From a virus, in IMG/VR virus record IMGVR_UViG_3300009130_000172, positions 1-20,649 of that record: 20,649 nt of DNA. One strand, given 5' to 3'. The translations under genes were made by a program, and so were the position numbers. The notes beneath the pieces were generated by a model. The model saw only the letters and a list, made by a program, of their open reading frames with translations. It was not told the origin of the DNA and ran no database searches. Each line of letters starts with the position of its first letter. Positions within the stretch are counted from its first letter, which is position 1. Positions 1-5,916 of the stretch are shown piece after piece.

Positions 1-651
1 GACATGCGTCATGTGCTCGTCGTAGGTCATCTGGAACTACTTTGGCACAGCACCCAGTCAAACGCCCCAGCAGGCGACATAGGACGCTACAGCGACGAAG
101 AGATAGCGATTGAGGTTCGGTGGTCCGAAGAGCCAGAGCGGCTAATCTCAGCCCTTGTGGAGTGCGGTTGGATCGATCCATGCAGTGAGCATCGATTCGT
201 CATCCACGATTGGTCGGACCACTGCCCCAACTGGGTCAAGGGATCTCTTAAGCGTCACGGCAAACCACTGGTTTCTGCCAAGGAACCTACTAAGGAGCCT
301 ACTAGGGAGCCTACTAAGGAGACTCCTAATAGCAGCGTCCCTGGCACCCATCTGAGCACCCTACCACCTAACGTAACCAAACCTAACGTAACCAAACCAA
401 ACCAAACCAAACGAAGAAAGGAGCGCGTAAAACGCGCAATGCCCCCGACTTTGGAAGAGGTGAAGGAATATTGCTCAGAGAAGAGCAGCAGCATCGATCC
501 AGAGCAGTTTGTTGATCACTACACGGCAAATGGTTGGGTTCAGGCGAACGGGAACAAGATCCGCGACTGGAAGGCAGCGGTGAGGACTTGGGAGCGAAAT
601 GGTTTTGCTTCCGGTGCAAAAAATGCCAGCAAACAGGAGTTGAAATTTTGA
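1..651 (+). CDS. Phage replisome organiser / replication initiator-like protein, 5' truncated
   Basis: The reading frame is open from base 1, so the true start probably lies upstream. 216 residues are visible. The N-terminal part (GHLELLWHST, then PAGDIGRYSDEEIA and ALVECGWID) matches the winged-helix N-domain of phage replication proteins, which normally has about 20-30 more residues in front. The middle (about residues 94-137) is a low-complexity linker made of EPTK-type and PNVTK-type repeats followed by a basic KRRKERVKR patch. The C-terminal part (PTLEEVKEYC, then WVQANGNKIRDWKAAVRTW) matches the small C-terminal domain common to phage replisome organisers. By family knowledge such proteins bind the phage origin and recruit helicase. 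The next gene starts on an overlapping TTGA. The family assignment is fairly sure; origin binding is inferred. Confidence 0.8.
   Translation, partial: DMRHVLVVGHLELLWHSTQSNAPAGDIGRYSDEEIAIEVRWSEEPERLISALVECGWIDPCSEHRFVIHDWSDHCPNWVKGSLKRHGKPLVSAKEPTKEPTREPTKETPNSSVPGTHLSTLPPNVTKPNVTKPNQTKRRKERVKRAMPPTLEEVKEYCSEKSSSIDPEQFVDHYTANGWVQANGNKIRDWKAAVRTWERNGFASGAKNASKQELKF
280..327 (+). repeat. Four tandem 12-bp units in the initiator linker
   Basis: Units at 280-291, 292-303, 304-315 and 316-327 follow the pattern AAGGAGCCTACT with few changes; the fourth is degenerate. They encode the EPTK/EPTR stretch of the protein linker. The repeats may simply be linker slippage, or they may act as DNA binding sites for the initiator. 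Confidence 0.85.
367..411 (+). repeat. Two perfect 15-bp repeats plus three CCAAA units
   Basis: CCTAACGTAACCAAA occurs at 367-381 and exactly again at 382-396. Three further CCAAA pentamers follow at 397-411. The region encodes the PNVTKPNVTKPNQTK segment of the initiator-like protein. It is a candidate iteron array but could be a protein-linker expansion. Confidence 0.85.
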
Positions 652-1286
652 CCGAAACAGAAGCGGATTCATGCATCGAATTCTTTTTCATTGCATTCCC
701 TCAGACACGCAAGTGGCTTTCGGAGCAACAGCATCCCAACAAAACGTATGACATCTGGACTCGCGTCCTGAGGGGATGTGATTACAACGATGTTGATGTC
801 GTTATGAACGAAATGATTGATGGGAAGCTTACCCTTCCCGCTGCCTACGAGCGTGATCAGGTTCCTCAGATCATTCGCCGGGAAGCGAACGCAAGGCGAT
901 CCCGTCGAAACGAAAAGCTACGAACTGAAAGAAAGTACCTGAACCAGAGCAAAGGTGCGTGGGACGAGGTACGCAAAACCCAGACAGGGCAAATGGCAAT
1001 TGCTCTTGGGAAAATGGCCGCACGCGGGGAGATCACTGAAGCAGAAAATGCTCGCCGGTTAGACGAATTAGTCGATCAGTGGGATAAGGGCAAGATCGAC
1101 TCGCCAGACTGGATTAAAGCAATGCTTGGAGGCAACCATGAGAGACTCGATTCTAAGAGAGGTAATACCTCTCAATCTGACGAACAGCAACAACGGTCAG
1201 GGACACTCTTGGCATTGGACAGCTTCGACGCGGACAGCAATCGAGAGGATGCTCAGAGCACAGAACTTATCACGCGAGCCGTTTGA
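648..1286 (+). CDS. Possible helicase-loader-like phage replication protein
   Basis: The protein has 212 residues. I chose TTG at 648 because AGGAG at 635-639 sits 8 bases upstream and TTGA couples it to the preceding stop; an in-frame ATG at 534 would lie deep in the previous gene. Residues 10-75 (AFPQTRKWL, YDIWTRVLRGCDYNDV, LPAAYERDQVPQIIR) have the helical pattern of small phage helicase loaders of the G39P type: a Trp-containing helix, a 'dY.dV' helix and a 'P...ei' segment. The rest is a charged, helical stretch, then a polar tail from about residue 164 that lies entirely inside the overlap with the next gene. The position after an initiator-like gene fits a loader, but sequence support is weak; it could be an unrelated accessory protein. 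Confidence 0.6.
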   Translation: MTETEADSCIEFFFIAFPQTRKWLSEQQHPNKTYDIWTRVLRGCDYNDVDVVMNEMIDGKLTLPAAYERDQVPQIIRREANARRSRRNEKLRTERKYLNQSKGAWDEVRKTQTGQMAIALGKMAARGEITEAENARRLDELVDQWDKGKIDSPDWIKAMLGGNHERLDSKRGNTSQSDEQQQRSGTLLALDSFDADSNREDAQSTELITRAV

Positions 1287-1521
1287 TTTTCCCGTGGAAA
1301 TCCAACTCACAAGGATCATCGGCCCGCGTCAACGTCTTTGGGATGCTGATAGCGTACTTCGCGGATCGGCCAAGCAATTGATTGATTCTCTGGTCGCGAT
1401 TGGATGGTTTCACGATGACGGTCCAAAGTGGATTACAAGTGCGACCGGGGTGCAGGACGCGAGCCAGCGGGTAAATGGACCCGCTGTCATGGTCGAAGTG
1501 TTTAAGTCGGAGGAACGCTGA
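1138..1521 (+). CDS. RusA-like Holliday junction resolvase
   Basis: The protein has 127 residues. ATG at 1138 is preceded by GGAGG at 1128-1132; the TTG at 1126 would overlap that SD. The spacing of acidic residues fits the RusA family: D69 and D71 (LWDADSVLRG), K79, D83 and the paired D93-D94 (GWFHDDGPKW), after an N-terminal strand and an N-x-x-HW region (residues 18-26). RusA enzymes are small dimeric endonucleases that resolve four-way junctions, in phages before packaging or during recombination. The Asn normally following the DxD pair is replaced by Ser. The first 149 bases overlap the previous gene in another frame, and the stop overlaps the next ATG (TGATG). The family call is likely; activity is inferred. 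Confidence 0.68.
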   Translation: MRDSILREVIPLNLTNSNNGQGHSWHWTASTRTAIERMLRAQNLSREPFDFPVEIQLTRIIGPRQRLWDADSVLRGSAKQLIDSLVAIGWFHDDGPKWITSATGVQDASQRVNGPAVMVEVFKSEER

Positions 1522-1817
1522 TGTCACAGCTTGAGAGATTGCTTAAACGAGTCAATGAGAAACGAGTCAATGAGCTTGAGCAAGAAATCGAGCGATTGCA
1601 AGCAAAAGTAGAACGACTCACGGCGAGAGGCCTTCAAGACCTGAATTGGGATAACGATGAGTTGCGCGCCGAGGTCAAGCGACTGCGCAAGATGATGGAG
1701 CATGTCGATGAGTTGCTTGAAGTGATCGACCGTCACGTTCCGAAGGACGGACTTCGATCTTGGAGATACGATATTCATGTGGCACGAAGCAGGATCAGTG
1801 ATGGCAAGCAAAAGTAA
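1521..1817 (+). CDS. Small coiled-coil protein
   Basis: The protein has 98 residues, starting at ATG 1521 in a TGATG overlap with a clear GGAGGA SD upstream. Residues 1-72 are nearly all charged and leucine heptads (LERLLKRVNEKRVNELEQEI and so on), with a small internal duplication of NEKRVNE and a second coiled segment around RLRKMMEHVDELLEVIDRHV. It has no membrane segment. The last 15 codons lie within the 57-bp direct repeat that recurs at 2126-2182. No function is recognised; phages often encode such coiled coils as accessory or DNA-associated factors. Confidence 0.65.
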   Translation: MSQLERLLKRVNEKRVNELEQEIERLQAKVERLTARGLQDLNWDNDELRAEVKRLRKMMEHVDELLEVIDRHVPKDGLRSWRYDIHVARSRISDGKQK

Positions 1818-1826
1818 TCGAAACAC
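1770..1826 (+). repeat. 57-bp direct repeat, copy 1
   Basis: This segment is identical over 57 bases to 2126-2182 (offset 356). Here it encodes the C-terminus of the coiled-coil protein (frame ending GKQK, stop at 1815-1817). It also carries an ATG at 1801 opening a 13-codon frame MASKSNRNTKLKG that ends at 1842. That frame is the vestigial counterpart of the gene starting at 2157 in copy 2. Confidence 0.95.
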
Positions 1827-1845
1827 AAAGCTGAAAGGGTGAGTG

Positions 1846-2124
1846 ATGAGTAACGTCCACGCATTGGCTAAAGTGACTTGCAGAGATGGCAAGGTGCGAG
1901 AGTTCGTCGCGACCATCGAAGGTGAGTGCCTGCACTTCGAGGGAAAGAAACATACATACGTTATCTTCGACGAACCGGAGGGAAGAGGTTTTGTGACGAT
2001 GGTTCCAGCATGGGACAGGGACAGTGAAAGAATTTACGCTCTTGCGCCTCTTAAGTGGCAACCAGAAAAGATAGTTGCAACAACATCGGCAGGGACATGG
2101 ACCTGGGAGTTGAATGATGAGTGA
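1846..2124 (+). CDS. Small hypothetical protein lying between direct repeats
   Basis: The protein has 92 residues. ATG at 1846 (AAAGGGTGAG just upstream) is preferred over GTG at 1843. The sequence is soluble and beta-rich, with alternating strands (HALAKVTCRDGKVREFVATI, HTYVIFDEPEGRGFVTMV) and a Trp-rich end (GTWTWELNDE). I do not recognise a family. The gene occupies almost the entire spacer between the two 57-bp repeats, so it looks like a cassette inserted next to, or duplicated with, the leader of the following gene. Confidence 0.6.
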   Translation: MSNVHALAKVTCRDGKVREFVATIEGECLHFEGKKHTYVIFDEPEGRGFVTMVPAWDRDSERIYALAPLKWQPEKIVATTSAGTWTWELNDE

Positions 2125-2125
2125 T

Positions 2126-2182
2126 GATATTCATGTGGCACGAAGCAGGATCAGTGATGGCAAGCAAAAGTAATCGAAACAC
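2126..2182 (+). repeat. 57-bp direct repeat, copy 2
   Basis: Exact second copy of 1770-1826. Here it supplies the SD-like AGGA and the ATG at 2157 with the first nine codons (MASKSNRNT) of the next gene, a different use from copy 1, where the same bases encode the end of the coiled-coil protein in another frame. Confidence 0.95.
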
Positions 2183-2450
2183 TACGACCCCCTACGCGAA
2201 GGGAGTGCAGATGCATCGCAGCGGTCGATATCGACCGCTGCCAGAACTGCATGCGTACACGATTCGCGAATTGACTTCGACTGTCACTCATGAGGTCATC
2301 GGTTCCGACCTGGAAGACGCGATCAAACGGTTCGCTGGACCGGCACTCGGTTATGTGCATCTGGGAGTCCCGATTTATGTCAGGCATGAGAGAAACTGGT
2401 ATGCCGCGTATCGCGGTGAGAAAACGAACACAGTAGAAAGGATTTATTGA
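2157..2450 (+). CDS. Small hypothetical protein
   Basis: The protein has 97 residues. ATG at 2157 has AGGA about seven bases upstream; GTG 2121, ATG 2124 and ATG 2133 are also in frame but lack an SD. The N-terminus is basic and polar (MASKSNRNTTTPYAKG). The remainder is a small mixed fold with LEDAIKRFAGPALGYVHLG and a Tyr/Arg-rich end (YVRHERNWYAAYRGEK). No family is recognised. Its translation start lies in the second copy of the 57-bp repeat, and its TGA overlaps the next ATG (ATGA at 2450). Confidence 0.6.
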   Translation: MASKSNRNTTTPYAKGVQMHRSGRYRPLPELHAYTIRELTSTVTHEVIGSDLEDAIKRFAGPALGYVHLGVPIYVRHERNWYAAYRGEKTNTVERIY

Positions 2451-2665
2451 TGATGACTGATGGTCAATGGCTAACCGTCCCGAAGGCAGCAAAACTCGCT
2501 GGTGTATCCGCACCCACGATGAGAAAATGGATCGCAAGTGACCTGATCGAAGTCGCATATTTGCCATCAATTGGGTCTACGAACTATCGTCACGCCCGAA
2601 TCCGGCGAACCACAATCGACGAATTCATCAGCAAATTATCGAAAAAGCGAACAGATCAGTCATAG
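2450..2665 (+). CDS. Excisionase/MerR-type helix-turn-helix DNA-binding protein
   Basis: The protein has 71 residues, starting at ATG 2450 (or 2453) behind AAAGGA. Residues 8-28 (LTVPKAAKLAGVSAPTMRKW) are the classic winged helix-turn-helix seen in excisionases and MerR-like proteins ('t..eaA..lgVs..Tvrrw'), followed by a beta-wing and RRTTIDEFISKL, the usual C-terminal 'r..dldefl' helix. By family it binds DNA. It could be a recombination directionality factor or a transcriptional regulator. No integrase is visible in the window to support the former. It ends with TAG, immediately followed by an inverted-repeat motif. Confidence 0.78.
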   Translation: MMTDGQWLTVPKAAKLAGVSAPTMRKWIASDLIEVAYLPSIGSTNYRHARIRRTTIDEFISKLSKKRTDQS

Positions 2666-2708
2666 TGTCATCGACTTCGTTGACACAAAACACAAATCGC
2701 TCGTTAAT
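2665..2708 (+). promoter_or_regulatory. Candidate promoter/operator: TGTCA-N10-TGACA with TTGACA -35
   Basis: The gap after the stop codon has the inverted repeat TGTCA (2666-2670) / TGACA (2681-2685). TTGACA at 2680-2685 is a perfect -35 match. After a 17-base spacer, GTTAAT at 2703-2708 matches four of six -10 positions. Transcription would begin within a few bases of ATG 2718, giving a leaderless or nearly leaderless message, consistent with the lack of an SD there. A close relative of this motif recurs at 3742-3763. Confidence 0.35.
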
Positions 2709-2717
2709 TCAGTTGCT

Positions 2718-3419
2718 ATGGCGACTGTATTAGCGATCCCCGACCTACACGCACCGTGCATTCACGCGAAGGCATTTGACTTCGTGAAGTCTCTCGCGGA
2801 CGAATACCAACCCGACCGGGTTGTGTTTCTGGGTGATGCTTATGATTTTGCTGCCGCGAGTTATCATCAGCAGGCAGCAGAACTTCCCTGCGTAGTCACG
2901 GAGTGGGAAGAGGCACAGCGGCAACTACAACCGTTCTTTGAATTCTTTGGTCGCGGCAAAGTTGATTTCCTGATCGGCAATCACGATGCGTTGCTGGCTC
3001 GCAGGGCGACCGATTCTGGATTACCCGAGAAGTGGTTGCGTCCTCCCAGAGAACTATTCGGGATGCCGAAGAACTGGAAAATCACAGAGCGGTTCGGGAC
3101 GGTCGTGATCGACGGGGTCGCGTATCGTCACGGTGATGCTGGTCCCGGTGGTCAGTTCCCTGCTCTCGCTCACGCAAAGCAGAATTTTCAATCAACCGTG
3201 CTTGGTCATTTCCACCAGGCATTTGGTGTCCAGTGGTATGTGAACCGTAACATGCGAGTCTTCGGTTGCTGCGCAGGAAGTCTCGCAGACAGCGACCACT
3301 TGGCGCATGCCTACGGACGAAAATTTAACCGCAAGCCGATCCTTGGTGCAGCAATCATTCAAGACGGAATGCACTGTTTCTGCGAAGTGCTCCCAATCAA
3401 AAACAAGGGAGTGCGATGA
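2718..3419 (+). CDS. Calcineurin-like metallophosphoesterase
   Basis: The protein has 233 residues. All motifs of the metallophosphoesterase superfamily appear in order: PDLH (D9, H11), LGDAYD (G39-D40), IGNHD (87-90), RHGD (H138) and GHFH (H164, H166). These residues hold a two-metal centre that hydrolyses phosphomono- or phosphodiesters. The substrate cannot be read from sequence; phage members are proposed to act on nucleic acids or nucleotides. ATG at 2718 fits the start of the fold (MATVLAIPDLH); the frame stays open upstream, but that part lies inside the preceding gene and resembles no domain. There is no SD before 2718, only a -35-like motif. The stop overlaps the next gene as ATGA. 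Confidence 0.88.
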   Translation: MATVLAIPDLHAPCIHAKAFDFVKSLADEYQPDRVVFLGDAYDFAAASYHQQAAELPCVVTEWEEAQRQLQPFFEFFGRGKVDFLIGNHDALLARRATDSGLPEKWLRPPRELFGMPKNWKITERFGTVVIDGVAYRHGDAGPGGQFPALAHAKQNFQSTVLGHFHQAFGVQWYVNRNMRVFGCCAGSLADSDHLAHAYGRKFNRKPILGAAIIQDGMHCFCEVLPIKNKGVR

Positions 3420-3742
3420 AGCGACTTGAACTCGAAACAATTCAGGTCACGATTCGCGGGCAACCGTGGGAGATTCGATTCGTTGGTCGCAAAGACATGC
3501 CACGGGCGACCTGGGGGGATTGCAATCGGGAGAGTCGTGTGCTTCGCGTCAGAAAAGACCTGTCGCCCGTAAACTTCACCGACACGCTTATTCATGAGAT
3601 CAGACACGCGCAACACGATGTACTCTTTGAGGCGGAAGAATTCATCGATTCGACCTCAACCGAGATCGCGGAAATTCTCATCGCGACCGGAAAGGTCATC
3701 GTCACTCCAAAAAAATCGATAAGACGAACAAAACGGAAATAG
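3416..3742 (+). CDS. Small HExxH zinc metallopeptidase-like protein
   Basis: The protein has 108 residues, ATG at 3416 inside an ATGA overlap, with AAGGGAG upstream. The motif LIHEIRHAQHD gives HExxH at residues 60-64, and an acidic helix with E83 (STSTEIAEIL) may supply a third ligand, as in compact gluzincin-like phage peptidases. Before it come two beta strands (IQVTIRGQPWEIRFVG; RVLRVRKDL), the usual layout of SprT/ImmA-like minimal folds. The basic tail (KKSIRRTKRK) may bind nucleic acid. The target is unknown; it may cleave a host or phage regulator. The metal-binding prediction is fairly good, the peptidase role inferred. Confidence 0.68.
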   Translation: MKRLELETIQVTIRGQPWEIRFVGRKDMPRATWGDCNRESRVLRVRKDLSPVNFTDTLIHEIRHAQHDVLFEAEEFIDSTSTEIAEILIATGKVIVTPKKSIRRTKRK

Positions 3743-3763
3743 TGTCAAGTAACTACGTTGACA
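3742..3763 (+). promoter_or_regulatory. Second TGTCA...TTGACA motif
   Basis: ATAGTGTCA overlaps the TAG stop of the metallopeptidase gene, and CGTTGACA follows. The same two blocks occur at 2662-2685, spaced one base closer. TGTCA (3743-3747) and TGACA (3759-3763) form an inverted repeat. TTGACA at 3758-3763 lies 34 bases before ATG 3792, but no good -10 is seen. Confidence 0.3.
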
Positions 3764-3791
3764 TCATCCTCCCGCGTGAAAAACTCATCGG

Positions 3792-4106
3792 ATGTTGTTA
3801 TCTGCGAATCGTCGTCGGCGGGTTAGAAAAATTGCCCGTGAAGAATACTTGGTCGCCAGTCGCTTGCAATTACATCCTGAGAAGCGTCCCGAGAGTGTTA
3901 GCGGCATGGCGATTCGCAGCACGGTCGTCAGAATTCAGAACTCTCGCGAGTACCAATCAATTGTCGGAACAATACTCGCAGGCATCGCGATTCGCTTGGC
4001 GATCCGGCTGATAGAAAAGTGGATTGAGGACAGTCTGTTCGGTGGCAGAGTCCCAGAGGACTACCAGAAGGGAGAACCGGGATATGCCAAACCGCCTACG
4101 CGATAA
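3792..4106 (+). CDS. Small basic protein with amphipathic/membrane segment
   Basis: The protein has 104 residues. The N-terminal part is strongly basic (NRRRRVRKIAREEY), followed at about residues 54-80 by a hydrophobic to amphipathic helix (SIVGTILAGIAIRLAIRLIE) and an acidic, Pro/Gly-rich tail. It overlaps the next gene by 23 bases. It lacks a good SD; ATG 3906 (MAIRSTVV) is an alternative start. The competing frame at 3742-4011 looks like noise. Location at the head of a run of membrane proteins suggests a lysis or membrane role, but no family is recognised. Confidence 0.55.
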   Translation: MLLSANRRRRVRKIAREEYLVASRLQLHPEKRPESVSGMAIRSTVVRIQNSREYQSIVGTILAGIAIRLAIRLIEKWIEDSLFGGRVPEDYQKGEPGYAKPPTR

Positions 4107-4464
4107 CAAAAGCTTCGTTTTCTTGGTTGGATGCGGAGTGATCGCTTTCGCCTGGTATTGCAGACAACCTTTGCTTGACTGGTTCTTTTCTGAGGGCAGT
4201 GAAGGCTACCACTCTTCGACTGCACTCGCAGTCATCCTGCTTCAGGCCGCGTACTCCGCGATCAGCATGATTGGATTGATTGCGATTGGGATCGTGTCTG
4301 GTCTTGCTCCTGTTGCCGAGTACATCGTTGATGCAGTTCGCAGCAAATTTCCCAAGGCCGATGCAGTTGCGACTGTTGCTGAAAACGCAATTGACTTCGA
4401 CAAGCTTACGGAAGTCTTGAGCGACATCGACGAACGTCTGAGAAAAGTCGAGGACAAAAGGTGA
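4084..4464 (+). CDS. Two-helix membrane protein, candidate holin or lysis accessory
   Basis: The protein has 126 residues. ATG 4084 is chosen because AGAAGGGAG lies about 8 bases upstream; a farther in-frame ATG at 4024 lies in the previous gene. Membrane segments are predicted at residues 11-26 (FVFLVGCGVIAFAWYC) and 47-71 (ALAVILLQAAYSAISMIGLI). A charged, helical C-terminal domain follows, ending in a short coiled coil (LSDIDERLRKVEDKR). The size and two-helix layout fit class II-like holins, though the long soluble tail is unusual. It is followed by a single-helix membrane protein (GTGA overlap) and the papain-like peptidase. Holin function is inferred from context. Confidence 0.55.
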   Translation: MPNRLRDNKSFVFLVGCGVIAFAWYCRQPLLDWFFSEGSEGYHSSTALAVILLQAAYSAISMIGLIAIGIVSGLAPVAEYIVDAVRSKFPKADAVATVAENAIDFDKLTEVLSDIDERLRKVEDKR

Positions 4465-4901
4465 TCGACATTGCCAAGACAGCGAGTCCCGCCCCAAAGC
4501 GCGATAGCCGGTTGGTTATTGTGCTGCTCGCTGCCTTGGCATTTATCGTTTGGGACAGCGGTTGGTTGATGAAGTTCGTTCCAGATCGCGAGCGTGACCA
4601 GGTCGATGGCGAAGTAGAGAACGTGCTGATCATCAAAAAACTTGATGGCATGACGGTCGAGCAGGCACAGGTCGCCGCGAGTCCTGTTCCAGATGAAATA
4701 TGCGATCAGCGTGGCATCGGATATCGGGCGGTTTGGCAGGACACCGACATCAAGAACGCTGACGAATGGGTGCGTCAGTTGTTTGGCTTTTATCGCGATG
4801 AAGCACCATGCCTGGCGACCATCGACAAGCATGGAAACCGAAAGAAACATGAATTGCCATCATCGATCAGTGAATTTCGACAACTCGTTGGAGCTCGCTG
4901 A
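4461..4901 (+). CDS. Single-pass membrane protein of unknown function
   Basis: The protein has 146 residues with a GTG start at 4461 coupled to the previous stop (GTGA). One membrane helix lies at residues 18-36 (LVIVLLAALAFIVWDSGWL) after a short basic N-terminus (PAPKRDSR), so the remaining 110 residues probably face the outside of the inner membrane. This exported domain contains LDGMTVEQAQVAASPVPDEI and ADEWVRQLFGFYRDEAPCLA with two Cys residues (80 residues in, and near 119). I do not recognise a family. It directly precedes the papain-like peptidase (TGATG overlap) and may be a partner of it. Confidence 0.6.
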   Translation: MIDIAKTASPAPKRDSRLVIVLLAALAFIVWDSGWLMKFVPDRERDQVDGEVENVLIIKKLDGMTVEQAQVAASPVPDEICDQRGIGYRAVWQDTDIKNADEWVRQLFGFYRDEAPCLATIDKHGNRKKHELPSSISEFRQLVGAR

Positions 4902-5647
4902 TGGACGAAGGTTCAAAGGGATATATCGAGCGTGACTTTGTCGAGCAACCATTTGGGAGTGTCGTTAAGCCATACTCGCGGCGAACGCATGCTCGTGACA
5001 CATGGAAAGACTTGCTCGATCTACAGCAGCAAAACAAAACGTCCGCACTCGATGTTATGAAAAGTGCAGGATTTCGTTCCTATGACCAGCGAAACACAAA
5101 TTACTGCTGGTCGTTCGGCGTCTGTGCTCCAGTCGCTGTCGCGATGGCACGATCCGGTCACGATCCGATTCCGCACTTGTCAGCATCGTATGTCGCAGGT
5201 CGCGTCAAAGGATGGAGGAATGTAGGTGGTTGGGGGATGCAAGCTGTCGAGGGTTTGCTGAAGTGGGGGTGTCCGACTACAGACGTATTTCCCGAGGCGT
5301 CGAGAAACCGAAGGCTCGCTGATACTCCAAAGGTAAAAGCATCAGCGTCACTGCACAGTATCGTTAAATTTGAAGAGATCGAATCAAACAATTTCGATGC
5401 CTGCATCTCTGCATTGCTCGATCCTATCGATCCGGCATGCGGGGTATCGACCGCATTCAACTACTGGCGTCACCTCGTCTTCGCGTGCCAGGCATGCTGG
5501 CATCGAACCAAGGGCTGGGGAATTGTCATCCAGAATTCCTGGGGTCCGAAGTGGGGCGACCAAGGAAGAAAAGAACTCTATGGGTCAAAAGCAATCGCCC
5601 ATGAAATGATTGCAGTTCGTTCCGCGAAGGTGAAGGCAGAAGGATGA
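4901..5647 (+). CDS. Papain-family (C1) cysteine peptidase
   Basis: The protein has 248 residues, ATG 4901 in a TGATG overlap. Papain landmarks appear in order: oxyanion Gln Q63 and catalytic Cys in DQRNTNYCWSFG (C69-W70), LSASYV where papains have their 'LSeq.lv' segment, GGWGMQAVEGLLKWG (papain GG...a..yi...G), catalytic His H191 in YWRHLVF, and catalytic Asn in IQNSWGPKWGDQG (N212). The length corresponds to a mature catalytic domain with a 50-residue N-terminal extension and no signal peptide. It cleaves peptide bonds; the substrate is unknown. The flanking membrane proteins, and the absence of any other recognisable endolysin in the window, suggest it may act in lysis with a holin, or attack a proteinaceous envelope layer. 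Alternatively it processes a host or virion protein. Confidence 0.83.
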   Translation: MDEGSKGYIERDFVEQPFGSVVKPYSRRTHARDTWKDLLDLQQQNKTSALDVMKSAGFRSYDQRNTNYCWSFGVCAPVAVAMARSGHDPIPHLSASYVAGRVKGWRNVGGWGMQAVEGLLKWGCPTTDVFPEASRNRRLADTPKVKASASLHSIVKFEEIESNNFDACISALLDPIDPACGVSTAFNYWRHLVFACQACWHRTKGWGIVIQNSWGPKWGDQGRKELYGSKAIAHEMIAVRSAKVKAEG

Positions 5648-5916
5648 GGACAAGGGTAATCGACTGGATCATGTACAGCGCAGCAACGCTGGCTGTTTGT
5701 TTTTGCATCGCAACAGCGTTCGCCGCAGAGCGGCAGGCGAAAGATGAGTTGAAGCAACAGGAGCAACGTCTGGTATCGATGCAACGACCAGTACTTGCCT
5801 CATGCAAGGATGGCGTTTGCCAGGTCGCGAAAGGGATCAAGCAAAACAAACCCGTTCGGTCAGCGGTCAAAACCACTGTTCGCCGAGGACTCTTTTGGCG
5901 ACTTAGGCGACGATAA
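5644..5916 (+). CDS. Small exported protein with signal peptide and basic tail
   Basis: The protein has 90 residues, ATG 5644 in an ATGA overlap with an AGAAGGATG context. Residues 1-28 form a signal peptide or N-terminal anchor (IMYSAATLAVCFCIATAFA then A), with likely cleavage after AFA. The mature part has a short charged helix (RQAKDELKQQEQRL), a CKDGVC pair (54, 59) that could form a disulphide, and a very basic end (RRGLFWRLRRR). There is no lipobox. Size and location in the putative lysis cassette recall spanin components, but no diagnostic motif is present. Function is unknown. Confidence 0.6.
   Translation: MRTRVIDWIMYSAATLAVCFCIATAFAAERQAKDELKQQEQRLVSMQRPVLASCKDGVCQVAKGIKQNKPVRSAVKTTVRRGLFWRLRRR

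Noticed and set aside
534-647. In-frame extension upstream of TTG 648
   Set aside because: It overlaps the conserved C-terminal domain of the initiator-like gene, and AGGAG with TTGA coupling strongly supports 648.
2571-2717. Upstream extension of the metallophosphoesterase
   Set aside because: The extra 49 residues come mostly from the overprinted HTH gene and a non-coding gap and resemble no domain; the fold begins at MATVLAIPDLH.
3742-4011. 89-codon + strand frame after the metallopeptidase gene
   Set aside because: It competes with the frame at 3792-4106, which has a sensible basic helix plus membrane-like segment and couples to the next gene.
4242-4850. 202-codon open frame on the - strand
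   Set aside because: It lies opposite two coupled membrane protein genes with good starts; its sequence shows no domain.
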